From positions 2,542,001 through 2,606,000 of the forward strand of contig NZ_CP191258.1 in NCBI RefSeq assembly GCF_050410795.1: a stretch of 64,000 bases of DNA. Direction: 5' to 3'. The DNA is from Fontivita pretiosa. Its GTDB lineage: Bacteria > Planctomycetota > Phycisphaerae > Tepidisphaerales > Tepidisphaeraceae. Of the stretch, positions 35,945 through 44,064 are shown piece after piece. Each line of letters opens with the position of its first letter. The stretch's first letter is position 1. The translations under genes and the position numbers were made by a program. The notes under the pieces were generated by a model that ran no database searches, was not told where the DNA came from, and saw only the letters and a list, made by a program, of their open reading frames with translations.

Positions 35945-36029
35945 TACTCCGAAGACCCCGCGACGTCGGCGGAAAATCAACAGCTTCAGTCGTTGCCCGG
36001 CGCGGTTTGTGCAGGACCAGATGTATGAT

Positions 36030-36056
36030 ATAACCATTTTGTAATCAAATGGTTAT
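36030..36056. repeat. AT-rich inverted repeat, possible operator
   Basis: ATAACCATTT (36030-36039) and AAATGGTTAT (36047-36056), 7-nt loop. It is unusually AT-rich for this window and lies upstream of the small-RNA promoter. A protein-binding site or hairpin is possible; no direct evidence. Confidence 0.4.
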
Positions 36057-36112
36057 GAATGCGCCAGCGATCTGGCACTCCGATTCCCGTAAAAATTTTC
36101 GAATTTTTCCTC

Positions 36113-36140
36113 TTGAAAGTTGAATCGAGCTGGCTATTCT
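36113..36140 (+). promoter_or_regulatory. Sigma-70-like promoter of small-RNA candidate
   Basis: TTGAAA (36113-36118), 16-nt spacer and TATTCT (36135-36140), in an otherwise gene-free stretch. A start near 36147 would give an RNA of about 70 nt. Confidence 0.5.
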
Positions 36141-36146
36141 GTTGGC

Positions 36147-36217
36147 CAGTCACGGGCGATGAAGGCCCGAACACGAGCCACGAAGGCTCCGTCAGTAAAC
36201 GCTGGCGGAGCTTTTTT
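36147..36217 (+). ncRNA. Candidate small RNA with two homologous hairpins and terminator
   Basis: Two tandem 21-nt units (36152-36172 and 36173-36193) each fold into a hairpin: unit 1 CGGGC-gatgaag-GCCCG, unit 2 GAGCC-acgaa-GGCTC. One stem pair changes G-C to A-T between the units, a compensatory change. An intrinsic terminator follows: GCTCCGTCAG (36186-36195) pairs with CTGGCGGAGC (36202-36211), then six T. The terminator stem overlaps hairpin 2, so the two folds exclude each other, as in attenuators. No gene lies downstream on this strand, so a free small RNA is the simplest reading. Confidence 0.45.
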
Positions 36218-36269
36218 GTCGGGGGTACTCCCCGAAGAAGGTTCCCCCCCTCCTTCTTCAACCCCCGAC
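36218..36269. repeat. Nested hairpin after the small-RNA terminator
   Basis: GTCGGGGGT (36218-36226) pairs with ACCCCCGAC (36261-36269), and inside it GAAGAAGG (36234-36241) pairs with CCTTCTTC (36252-36259). No U-tract follows; its role is unknown. Confidence 0.55.
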
Positions 36270-36280
36270 ATTTGAATACA

Positions 36281-36316
36281 AAAGCCGTTCAGGGCAACCT
36301 GAACGGCTTTCTTGTT
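36281..36316. terminator. Terminator hairpin with GCAA loop
   Basis: AAAGCCGTTCAGG (36281-36293) and CCTGAACGGCTTT (36298-36310) form a perfect 13-bp stem with loop GCAA, followed by CTTGTTT. It lies 76 nt past the stop of the TPR gene on the minus strand and can end transcripts in both directions. Confidence 0.75.
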
Positions 36317-36385
36317 TCCGAGGCTGTCCCAGGCAGAGCCGCACAGCCAACTTCTGTGCGACCGGCTGGCCTCATCCTCGTGCTC

Positions 36386-38227
36386 TTACTTATTCAGTTC
36401 CTCAACCGCGCCTTCCGTGTTCTGGGGCAATGACCAGTGCTTGCGCACCATTTGGTAGAACGGGTCGTTGTTCGAACGCTTCTCCGCCAAATCCAGGTAC
36501 GCCGCCGCCAACCGCTCGTTGCCCGTGTTGTACGCGATGTACGCCAGCAAGAACACCGGGCGAGCCTCCTTCGGCTCGTTTCTGGCGATCTCCTTCAGAT
36601 CCTGCACCAAAAACTCCAGCCGCTCATTGCCCAGCAGCGTGCGAAGATCGTACTGACCCATCAGCAGCGCCTGATCGGCGCTGAAGGCCTGCCGCAGATG
36701 CTCCTCGGCCCGTCGATAGTAGCTCTGGCCCAGCTCGGCAGTGGCGCGGCCCAGCAGGATCCATGGGTTGTTCGGCGCCACCTGCTCGGCCAGGTCATAC
36801 TGCTCGATCGCCGAGTTGTACTTGCCGGCCTTCATCTGTTTCTCGGCCTCGGCCAGCAGGTCCGCCAGACCTTTGGCCTGGACCCCTTCGGCCAGCGACT
36901 TGATCTGCGGAGGTTTGGGCAGCGGCGTGGTGGGCGGCGCGGTGACCGAGCCGGGGATTTCCGCTCGTCTGGGCGAAGGGGTCTGTGGCGGCGTGGCGCC
37001 CGCCGGCCCAACGCCCGGCACAGCGGGTGTCTGGGGTTCGCCGCCCGGGGTGCTGCCCGCCCCGCCCCGCGCCGGCGCGGTGCCGCCCGGCCTGCCGGCC
37101 GTGCCCTGCTGCTCCTGCTCCTGTTGCTTTCGCCGCATGTCCTCGGCGAATTGCCGGCTGGCCGCCTGGTCCCCCAGTTCCTGCGCGGCGCGATAACGTT
37201 TCAGTCGCTCTTCAAGCTGCGAGTACTGGGTGCTGATGCGTGAAGGACGAGCGGTCAGCAGACGTTGTCGCGTGCCTTCGCCGGTGCGAAGGTCGCCGCT
37301 GATCGAAACACTGCCGGCCTGCGCGCGAATCGCCGCGCCCGTAGCCAGCGACGGATTCTGCACCGCCTCCATCGGCTGGCCCATTGGCTGAGTGAGGCTG
37401 AACCCGCGCGCCGCCTCGCCAGCGCCTTCGGCGCCGGGCTGGCCTTCAAGCTCCTCGGGCAGATTCTGCTGCATCGTCTGCTGAAGCTCCTGGCGCATCT
37501 GCTGGAGCATCGCCGCGTCCACACGCACTCCGTTCAGCAGCGTCGTTCCGGCGGCAAAGTTGCCCCGCAGAAAGTCCTGGTTGGCCTGCTCGCTCATGTC
37601 CCACTGCCGCACCCCATACAGCGGCGATGCCGTGATCAACGAACTGGTCTGCGTGCTGGGATCGACCGGTCCGGGAAGATACAGTTGCCCCGGCTGCGGC
37701 AAGGCGGTGGTGGGGATGTCCAAAGTCTGGCCAAGGCGAAGATCATTCGGCTGGCGAGTGAGCTGCGGCGCGGGAATATACCCGCCGCCGCCGGGCGCCT
37801 GCTCGACGAATCCGGGAGGCGGGGGAACCGCGCGCGACTCGCCGAAAAATGGCTGCACCACCTGGGCGTTGTTGTTCGGCACGCCGCCGAAGGGGGCGCC
37901 GGAAGACTGGCGGATAAAGCGGTCGCTCAAGCCCCCGGCGGTCGGCCCGCGAAAAGCACGCGGGTCGGTGTAGGGAACGAACCCGCGGAACTCCCGCCCG
38001 CCGGTTACATTCCCCGTCACGATGTTGTTGCCCAGCGCGCCATATCCATATGGCATAGCGGCGCCTCCCTCGTTCAGCCCGCCACTGCCAACCCGGTTGT
38101 TCGCGTCCAGGGCTCGACCATCATTCCCGACGCGGTATTGTCCCAGTGTCTGCCCGGCAACCAAGCCGCCCAGCGCCACCGCGACCGCCAGAACCAGCAC
38201 CCGTCTCACTTGTCTCGCCGATTTCAT
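36386..38227 (-). CDS. Exported TPR-repeat protein
   Basis: A 613-residue protein with a signal peptide (VRRVLVLAVAVALGGLVAGQTLGQ). The first two thirds are low-complexity, rich in Gly, Pro, Gln and Asn; a Gln-rich helix (LQQMRQELQQTMQQ) and a Lys/Gln/Glu-rich helix follow, then a Pro-rich linker. The last 150 residues hold three TPR-like helix pairs (ALYNSAIEQYDLAEQVAPNNPWILLGRATAEL and following). TPR folds hold protein partners; the place is probably the periplasm or outer membrane. Start 38227 has AAGGGA 9 nt upstream, better than an ATG at 38236. Not linked to an obvious complex. Confidence 0.8.
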   Translation of the reverse strand: MKSARQVRRVLVLAVAVALGGLVAGQTLGQYRVGNDGRALDANNRVGSGGLNEGGAAMPYGYGALGNNIVTGNVTGGREFRGFVPYTDPRAFRGPTAGGLSDRFIRQSSGAPFGGVPNNNAQVVQPFFGESRAVPPPPGFVEQAPGGGGYIPAPQLTRQPNDLRLGQTLDIPTTALPQPGQLYLPGPVDPSTQTSSLITASPLYGVRQWDMSEQANQDFLRGNFAAGTTLLNGVRVDAAMLQQMRQELQQTMQQNLPEELEGQPGAEGAGEAARGFSLTQPMGQPMEAVQNPSLATGAAIRAQAGSVSISGDLRTGEGTRQRLLTARPSRISTQYSQLEERLKRYRAAQELGDQAASRQFAEDMRRKQQEQEQQGTAGRPGGTAPARGGAGSTPGGEPQTPAVPGVGPAGATPPQTPSPRRAEIPGSVTAPPTTPLPKPPQIKSLAEGVQAKGLADLLAEAEKQMKAGKYNSAIEQYDLAEQVAPNNPWILLGRATAELGQSYYRRAEEHLRQAFSADQALLMGQYDLRTLLGNERLEFLVQDLKEIARNEPKEARPVFLLAYIAYNTGNERLAAAYLDLAEKRSNNDPFYQMVRKHWSLPQNTEGAVEELNK

Positions 38228-38420
38228 GTCACACATCCCTTGGTCGTTCTTTTCCCGCTTCCGCCGAACAACCCCCGGCGAAATCCCCCTCCCACGCCCC
38301 ACCTTAATTACGACTCCGCCAACCGTCAAAAGTTGCGTTCTGGGACGATCCTTCGGCCAGTCTTCGCCGGTTTCTTGCCGCTTGCGCGCTCAACAACATT
38401 CTAGGACCCTGGCCGCGGCG

Positions 38421-40157
38421 TTATCCGTCATTCCTCGCCCGCTGGTGCAGATTCCTGATCGCGATCAACTCTGGCTGCTCCAGTGCCTGTTGCCAATCGG
38501 AAATCCGCACCACCCAGGGTTGCCGAATCGATTCCAGGTCCGAAACCCGATAGACCAGCAAGCCCTCCAGATCCGCCGCCGGCGAAATCTGGCTGCGCAG
38601 CATCCGCCAGGGACGCACAAACGCAAATCCCTGCGGCAATCGGCAGGGGATCCCCTGGAGCGCGGCCCGGCTGAACGCAATGTAGCGTGTCGTGGGTACA
38701 CTGAAAGGATCGCTGATGCGAATGCCATAGGCGGCCGGGTCGGCAGTGCCCACGTACAACAGGCAGATTTGCGACTCTGCCTGTCGATTCATCCAGTCGC
38801 GAAGCTCGATGAGGGACTGCCCCCAATCCAGGTCCGGGACGCACCATCGCCACCGATCCGCCGCAAGGTTGGTAAAGGAGTGAAACCGCGGCGTGGCGTG
38901 GATCGACTCGGCGGCCGCGGCCAAAGCGGCGGCCACCAGCAGTATCGTTCGACGACTGCTCGCCTCAGCAACACGCCCCAGCAGAATCATCGCCGGCGCG
39001 TACGCAGGAAGCAGATAGCGGATCCCGATGTTGATCTGCGCGATCGATCCCACACCCAAAGCCAATCCGGCGATCAGAGCGATCAGCGGCAGTTCTGGCG
39101 CACCCGGCCGGCGGATCGCCAGGCTCAACAGCCCCGCCGCCAGCAGCACCAGTCCGCCCAACGTGCTCTTGGTCACGAGCAGCCAGGGGTAATACCGCCA
39201 GTCGTTGCCAAAGTAGGCTTGATCGAACAGGACCGCGACGTACACGCCCTGCGCCTCCCACGTCTGGGCGTCGAAGCCTTCAACCATATCCTGATGGAAG
39301 GGCACGGGCACGGCGCCTGGCAGAATCCCCGCTACCCAACGCATCGGTCGGGAAGCGAAGTCGAAGGAATCCAGCCGATGCCCCATGCGGCGGAAACCGT
39401 AGACGGCGTTGAGCAGCACGAACGTCACCAGCAGCGCGATTGCCCCACCAGCCAGGCACTGACGCCACCGCGCCCGGCGTTGCAGCACCTCGAACAGCGC
39501 GATGCCGAACACGATCGGCCACAGCAACAGCGCCGTGAACTTGATCGTGTGCGTCAGGCCGATCGCCAGGGCGCCCAGCAGCGCATCGCGTTTTCGTCCG
39601 CCGCCCACGAATCGCCACCACAACCCCACCGACAGCAGCATGCCCAGCGCCAGCGGCATGTCCGTGCCCAGCGTGCTGCCGTGAGCGATGACCGTGGGGC
39701 TGAAAGACCAGACCGCACAACACAGCAACCCCGCAGCCTTGCCGTAGAGCCTGCTGGCCCACAGGAATACGCTCCCCGCCACCATCAGCGACAGCGGGAT
39801 CAGCATCAACCGACCCCAGAGGACGTAACGATGCATCGCCGCCAGGTTCTGCTGTTGAAAGCGCTCAAAGTAGATCCAGTGTCGTCGGCGGGCAGGTTCA
39901 TCGCGCAGCGGCTTGCCCGGGGGGATGCGCGCGCCGTGCAGGTACGCCGGTAGCGCTGCCCACATGCGCACCAGTGGCGGGCTGAGGTTGTAGATGCTCA
40001 TTTCCCCGTGCTTCAGATACGCCAGCCCCGCCGCCAGATGGGCGCCTTCGTCGAAGCAGGCGCTTTTGCGCAGCGCACAGTGAAGCAGCAGGCTCAGATG
40101 CGCCGCCAGGATTGCTGTGAGCACAACCAGCGTTCGCGCCGCAGACATGGATTTCAT
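38421..40157 (-). CDS. Polytopic membrane glycosyltransferase (GT39-like)
   Basis: A 578-residue protein with an N-terminal helix, the loop SACFDEGAHLAAGLAYLKHGEMS with acidic residues typical of GT39/PMT enzymes, about ten further helices and a soluble C-terminal domain. TLGTDMPLAL and NIGIRYLLPAYAP are recognisable family features. The acceptor and donor lipid-sugar are unknown. ATG 40157. It lies 68 nt downstream of the 2-hydroxyacid dehydrogenase gene, separated by a small hairpin. It is one of three such proteins in this window (others at 6636 and 13361). Confidence 0.75.
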   Translation of the reverse strand: MKSMSAARTLVVLTAILAAHLSLLLHCALRKSACFDEGAHLAAGLAYLKHGEMSIYNLSPPLVRMWAALPAYLHGARIPPGKPLRDEPARRRHWIYFERFQQQNLAAMHRYVLWGRLMLIPLSLMVAGSVFLWASRLYGKAAGLLCCAVWSFSPTVIAHGSTLGTDMPLALGMLLSVGLWWRFVGGGRKRDALLGALAIGLTHTIKFTALLLWPIVFGIALFEVLQRRARWRQCLAGGAIALLVTFVLLNAVYGFRRMGHRLDSFDFASRPMRWVAGILPGAVPVPFHQDMVEGFDAQTWEAQGVYVAVLFDQAYFGNDWRYYPWLLVTKSTLGGLVLLAAGLLSLAIRRPGAPELPLIALIAGLALGVGSIAQINIGIRYLLPAYAPAMILLGRVAEASSRRTILLVAAALAAAAESIHATPRFHSFTNLAADRWRWCVPDLDWGQSLIELRDWMNRQAESQICLLYVGTADPAAYGIRISDPFSVPTTRYIAFSRAALQGIPCRLPQGFAFVRPWRMLRSQISPAADLEGLLVYRVSDLESIRQPWVVRISDWQQALEQPELIAIRNLHQRARNDG

Positions 40158-40183
40158 CGCATCATGGTCGAATCGCGCTACGG

Positions 40184-40204
40184 CATCACGGCATCACCGT
40201 GATG
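40184..40204. repeat. Short hairpin CATCACGG-CATCA-CCGTGATG
   Basis: An 8-bp perfect stem with a 5-nt loop between two minus-strand genes; no U-tract. It may attenuate or stabilise the transcript. Confidence 0.4.
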
Positions 40205-40224
40205 CGGCGGCCCGATGCCCGCGG

Positions 40225-41190
40225 CTAGGGCGCGGGGAATTGCGGTCGCTTACCCTCCAGCACCGCCATGATGTCCCGCACCACCCAGCTCATGTTCCGC
40301 AGCGCCGTGTCGGTGCGCGACGCCAGGTGCGGGGTCAGCAGCACGTTGTCCAGTCCCAGCAGAGGGAAATCCGCAGGCGGCGGCTCAGGCGCGAACACAT
40401 CCACCGCCGCCCCCGCCACACGCCTGGCTCGAATCGCCTCCGCCAGCGCCTGCGCGTCCAGCACTTCTCCCCGGCTGGTGTTGATCAGGATCGCATCCGG
40501 CTTCATCATCGCGATCTGCTGAGCGCCGACCAGCCTTTCGTTGCCCGGACGCATGTCCACATGGATGCTGAGCACATCCGCCTGGCGATACAACGTCGGC
40601 TTGTCCACCGCCGTCGCCGGAAAGTTGATCAACCCGCTGACGTCGATCAGGTCGTTGTAGATCACCCGCATTTCGAAGCCCAGAGCGGCGATGCGTCCGA
40701 CCCGCCGCCCCACCCGACCCATGCCCAGGATTCCCAGCGTCAGCTCATTGAGCTGCCGGCCGCGAACGCTGTTGCGGATGCGTTTGAACTCAGCCGGCTC
40801 GTAGGCGCGCTCGCGGAAAAAGCACCAGGGGCGAAGCAACTGGAGCATGTACCCGAACACGAACTCCGCGACGGCGATCGTATTGGCGTCGGGGGTGTAG
40901 ACCACTTCGACGCCGCGGGCGCGGCAGGCGGGAACGTCGATGTTGTCGATGCCTACTCCGCCCCGACCGACCACGCGCAGCCGCGGCGCACGCTCGAGCA
41001 GGGCCTTGTCCACCCGCAGATACGTGCGGATCGCCAGACCCTCGGCGCGGGCGAGCTGCGACCAGAAATCGGGATCATCCGGTGAAATCTGGATCACTTC
41101 CGCCCGCTGCCGCAACCAGGCTATCGGCTCGGGGTCGAAGGTCTCGGTTACGAAAACGACGGGTTTGTTTGCTGTCGTGGCGCCGCTCAT
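40225..41190 (-). CDS. D-isomer-specific 2-hydroxyacid dehydrogenase (SerA-like)
   Basis: A 321-residue NAD-dependent dehydrogenase. It has VVGRGGVGIDNIDV, the NAD loop LGILGMGRVGRRVGRIA and the catalytic block NTSRGEVLDAQALAEAI (Arg), DVFAPEPP (Glu) and LLTPHLAS (His). This fits phosphoglycerate, glyoxylate/hydroxypyruvate or similar dehydrogenases; it lacks the C-terminal ACT domain of E. coli SerA. Context with sugar-acid enzymes makes a role in that metabolism plausible, but a serine pathway role cannot be excluded. Divergent from the Gfo/Idh/MocA gene at 41267. Confidence 0.9.
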   Translation of the reverse strand: MSGATTANKPVVFVTETFDPEPIAWLRQRAEVIQISPDDPDFWSQLARAEGLAIRTYLRVDKALLERAPRLRVVGRGGVGIDNIDVPACRARGVEVVYTPDANTIAVAEFVFGYMLQLLRPWCFFRERAYEPAEFKRIRNSVRGRQLNELTLGILGMGRVGRRVGRIAALGFEMRVIYNDLIDVSGLINFPATAVDKPTLYRQADVLSIHVDMRPGNERLVGAQQIAMMKPDAILINTSRGEVLDAQALAEAIRARRVAGAAVDVFAPEPPPADFPLLGLDNVLLTPHLASRTDTALRNMSWVVRDIMAVLEGKRPQFPAP

Positions 41191-41266
41191 GTCGATCTCG
41201 CACAGGATAGCCGCAGACCGCCCGATCAGCTACATTTACATTGTCAGCCGGGGGTGAGTTGTCATC

Positions 41267-42310
41267 ATGACGATCAACGTTGGCATCATCGGGTATGGGC
41301 GGATCGGTGCAGAACACGCCCAGTGGATCGCGGCCACGCGCGATCTGCGCGCCGTGGCGGTGGTGGATCCCACGCCGGCGCGGCGGGCACTGGCCGAAAC
41401 ACGCGGCCTGCGAGCCTACGCCGAGCTGGAACCCCTGCTGGCCGATCCTTCCATCGACGCCGTCCTGGTCGCCTCCCCCACCGCCATGCACTTTGAACAC
41501 GCCACCCGCGCTCTGGCGGCGGGCAAGCACGTCATGATCGAAAAACCCATGGCCCTGGACCTGCCCCAGGCGCGACAGCTCGTGCACGATGCCCGTTGGC
41601 GCGGCCGCGTGCTCAGCGTCTTCCACAATCGCCGCTGGGATATCGACTACCTGACCGTCAAGGACGCCATCGGCGCCCAGACCCTCGGACGCATCATCAA
41701 CGTCGAGAGCCGCATCTGCCAGTGGGCCAGTTGCGTCGGACCGGCGGCGCGGGAGTGGCGACCCAACTGGCGAAACGAAGCCGAATTCGGCGGCGGCGGA
41801 CTGTATGACTGGGGATCGCACCTGATCGATCAGCTTTGGCGGCTGCTGTGGCCGGCCAAGCCCCTGCGCGTCTTCGCCCAGCTCCGGGGCAATGTCTGGT
41901 CGCGCGATTGCGATGACTTTGCCCGGGTGGTGATCGACTTCGACAGCGGCGCTGTCGGGCTGGTGGAGATCAACACTACTACCACGCGACCGCTGCCGCG
42001 ATGGCACATCGACGGCACCGCCGGCTCCGCCGACAGCCCCACCAGCCTCAAATACGACATCAACGAGTGGGCCAAACTGTACATCACGCCGGCCGACGGC
42101 AGCCCGGGGCGATTTGCCCCGCGGGCGACTGGCCGGTTGAGCGAGTCGGACCTGTGGCGTCGGTTCGCCGCCGCCATCCGCGGCGAGGCCGCCCCCGCCG
42201 TCCGGGCCGAAAGCGTCCTGCCCACCATGTGCCTGCTCGACGCCGCCCGACTCAGCAGCCGCAACGGAACCGCCATCTATGTTCACAACGCCTGCGACTG
42301 GACGCTGTGA
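41267..42310 (+). CDS. Gfo/Idh/MocA-family oxidoreductase
   Basis: A 347-residue NAD(P)-dependent dehydrogenase with VGIIGYGRIGAEHAQWI and HVMIEKPMALDLPQA (EKP motif) in the Rossmann part and GGGGLYDWGSHLIDQLW in the C-terminal domain. The YDWGSH block matches the catalytic His region of this family. Substrate unknown; likely a sugar or cyclitol. ATG 41267 has GGGGTGAG upstream and a TACATT pair before it. It may belong with the neighbouring sugar-acid genes. Confidence 0.92.
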   Translation: MTINVGIIGYGRIGAEHAQWIAATRDLRAVAVVDPTPARRALAETRGLRAYAELEPLLADPSIDAVLVASPTAMHFEHATRALAAGKHVMIEKPMALDLPQARQLVHDARWRGRVLSVFHNRRWDIDYLTVKDAIGAQTLGRIINVESRICQWASCVGPAAREWRPNWRNEAEFGGGGLYDWGSHLIDQLWRLLWPAKPLRVFAQLRGNVWSRDCDDFARVVIDFDSGAVGLVEINTTTTRPLPRWHIDGTAGSADSPTSLKYDINEWAKLYITPADGSPGRFAPRATGRLSESDLWRRFAAAIRGEAAPAVRAESVLPTMCLLDAARLSSRNGTAIYVHNACDWTL

Positions 42311-42448
42311 AGCTGCTGCCCTGAGCGGCCTGCCTGGCGCGGCGAACCTCGGTGCTCAGCACGATGCCCGCCCGACTATCGGACGCTCCTCGCGACGCAG
42401 CCCCGCCCGCGCCCTGGCGATTTTCTAATGGACCCCCTTGGCTCTGCC

Positions 42449-42538
42449 GATAATTCACACATGGCTGTGGGTCTCCGGGCTATTGCCCGGGCAGCCTGAT
42501 TGGAGGGCCGGTGTAACGGCGAGCACCGGCCCTTTCTT
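42449..42538 (+). other. Promoter, 12-codon leaderless ORF and terminator
   Basis: GATAAT (42449-42454) lies 6 nt before an ATG at 42461. The ORF 42461-42499 encodes MAVGLRAIARAA (five Ala in twelve). Inside it a hairpin CCGGGC-tatt-GCCCGG lies at 42475-42490; then AGGGCCGGTG (42504-42513) pairs with CACCGGCCCT (42524-42533), followed by TTTCTT. This looks like a short terminated transcript of about 78 nt, with leader-peptide-like features. The gap 42311-42636 holds nothing else coding. Short-RNA, attenuator and chance remain open. Confidence 0.4.
42504..42538 (+). terminator. Intrinsic terminator after the 12-codon ORF
   Basis: A perfect 10-bp stem (AGGGCCGGTG / CACCGGCCCT) with a 10-nt loop and a TTTCTT tail. 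It also could end read-through from the Gfo/Idh/MocA gene. Confidence 0.6.
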
Positions 42539-42584
42539 ATGCGCCCGTCTGCCCCCGCGTTCCTCGCGCAAGCTGCCGCTGCGG

Positions 42585-42613
42585 TTGTGAGCCGTGCTGC
42601 TGCGCTGTATACA
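42585..42613 (+). promoter_or_regulatory. Promoter of the ceramidase-like gene
   Basis: TTGTGA (42585-42590), 17-nt spacer and TATACA (42608-42613). The predicted start near 42620 falls after the ATG at 42616, so the real start codon is 42637. Confidence 0.5.
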
Positions 42614-42636
42614 CCATGCGACAGACCCGGCTGCGC

Positions 42637-44025
42637 ATGAATTCCACCACCCCTGCCATCGTTCCCAGCGGTTTTCGCGGCTTGATCGGCGCGGCACGCC
42701 AGGACATCACCCCGCCCATCGGCATCTTCGCGCGCAACTGGGGCGCCGCCAGCCACGACGCCGCCGAAGGTATCCACCGCCAGCTCACCCTCACGTGCCT
42801 GACATTTCAGGCCGAACCCGACTCTGCGCCGCTGGTGTTGATCGGCGCGGATCTGGGCTGGTGGCGAAATCGCGAGGATGAATGGGCGCTGCGCGGCGCC
42901 ATCCTCGAAACATTCAACCTCGACGAATCGCGGCTGATGTTCTGCCTGGCTCACACCCATGCCGGGCCGGGACTTCAACGCGCCGACGCCGACCGCCCCG
43001 GCGGACACCTGATCGGCCCGTATCTGGATCACCTGCGACACAGCGCCATCCGCGCAGTCCGCGCGGCGCTGAGCGGCGCCTGCCCGGCGACGCTCACCTG
43101 GCGATACGGGCGCTGCGATCTGGCGGTCAATCGAGACCTGCCCGAACCCGGCCAGGGCAAACGCATCGTCGTCGGATACAACCCCTGGCTTGCCGCCGAC
43201 GATACGCTGCTCGTCGGACGCATCACCCTCGACGGCCCGGATCGCACGCTGGCGACAATCGTCAACTACGCCTGCCACCCCACCACGCTGGCGTGGGAGA
43301 ATCGACTGATTTCCCCCGATTACGTCGGAGCGATGCGCGAACTGGTCGAGTCCGCGACCGCGGCGCCCTGCCTTTTTCTACAGGGCGCCAGCGGCGAACT
43401 GGCGCCGGCCGAGCAGTACACCGCCGATGTCGCCGTCGCCGATCGCCACGGGCGGCGGCTCGGTCATGCCGTGCTGGCGACGCTGGAGGCGATGCAGCGC
43501 CCCGGCAAAGCGCTGGCGTTCCAACGCGTCGTCGAATCCGGCGCGGCCCTGGCGGTCTGGAACCAGGTCGAAACAAACCTCTCCAGCGCTCTGGCCGCCG
43601 AGATGCATCAGGTCGAATTCCACCTCAAGCCGCTGCCGCCGCTGGCCGAGATCCAACGGCAGTGGCGCCAGACCAGCGACCCGGTGCACAAGGAGAGACT
43701 GGCGCGCAAGCTCGGTGTTCGCCGCTTCGTCGGCGACGGCGCCACCACCTCCATGCCCCTGTGGCTGTGGCGACTTGGGGATTCGCTGCTGCTCGGGCAG
43801 GCCAACGAGGCGTACTCCAAGCTGCAACTTGATCTGCGGGCGCGCTTCGCGCCCCGCGCCCTGGCGGTTATGAATCTGGTCAATGGCTCGCTGGGTTATC
43901 TGGCGCCCGCCCACTGCTACGACGGGCCGGAGCTGTACCAGGTCTGGCAATCCCCCTTCCAGCGCGGTTCGCTGGAGCAGCTCATCGCGGCGGCGACGGC
44001 CGCCGCCGAGCGCCTGCTGTGTTAG
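42637..44025 (+). CDS. Neutral ceramidase-like protein
   Basis: A 462-residue protein related to neutral/alkaline non-lysosomal ceramidases: IGAARQDITPPIGIFARNWG near the start, FCLAHTHAGPG (zinc-binding His), VNYACHPTT (zinc His) and LFLQGASGELAP. Full ceramidases are about 650 residues; this one is shorter and has no C-terminal beta domain. No signal peptide is clear. It could hydrolyse an amide or act on a carbohydrate-linked substrate; planctomycete genomes often carry many copies. Start 42637 is chosen because the promoter (42585-42613) puts the first ATG upstream of the transcript. Confidence 0.75.
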   Translation: MNSTTPAIVPSGFRGLIGAARQDITPPIGIFARNWGAASHDAAEGIHRQLTLTCLTFQAEPDSAPLVLIGADLGWWRNREDEWALRGAILETFNLDESRLMFCLAHTHAGPGLQRADADRPGGHLIGPYLDHLRHSAIRAVRAALSGACPATLTWRYGRCDLAVNRDLPEPGQGKRIVVGYNPWLAADDTLLVGRITLDGPDRTLATIVNYACHPTTLAWENRLISPDYVGAMRELVESATAAPCLFLQGASGELAPAEQYTADVAVADRHGRRLGHAVLATLEAMQRPGKALAFQRVVESGAALAVWNQVETNLSSALAAEMHQVEFHLKPLPPLAEIQRQWRQTSDPVHKERLARKLGVRRFVGDGATTSMPLWLWRLGDSLLLGQANEAYSKLQLDLRARFAPRALAVMNLVNGSLGYLAPAHCYDGPELYQVWQSPFQRGSLEQLIAAATAAAERLLC

Positions 44026-44064
44026 CGCGCCATCGTGCGACAGATCCGCAACCCGCCCATCGCT

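Noticed and set aside
36152..36193. Guanidine-II (mini-ykkC) riboswitch, suggested by tandem hairpins and an ACGA in loop 2
   Set aside because: Both hairpins of that riboswitch need an ACGR tetraloop; hairpin 1 has loop GATGAAG and hairpin 2 a five-nt ACGAA. No guanidine-related gene follows.
35986..36261. A 91-codon frame on the minus strand, and one on the plus strand at 36059-36433
   Set aside because: Both run through hairpins, terminators and AT-rich DNA and show no protein family or start signal.
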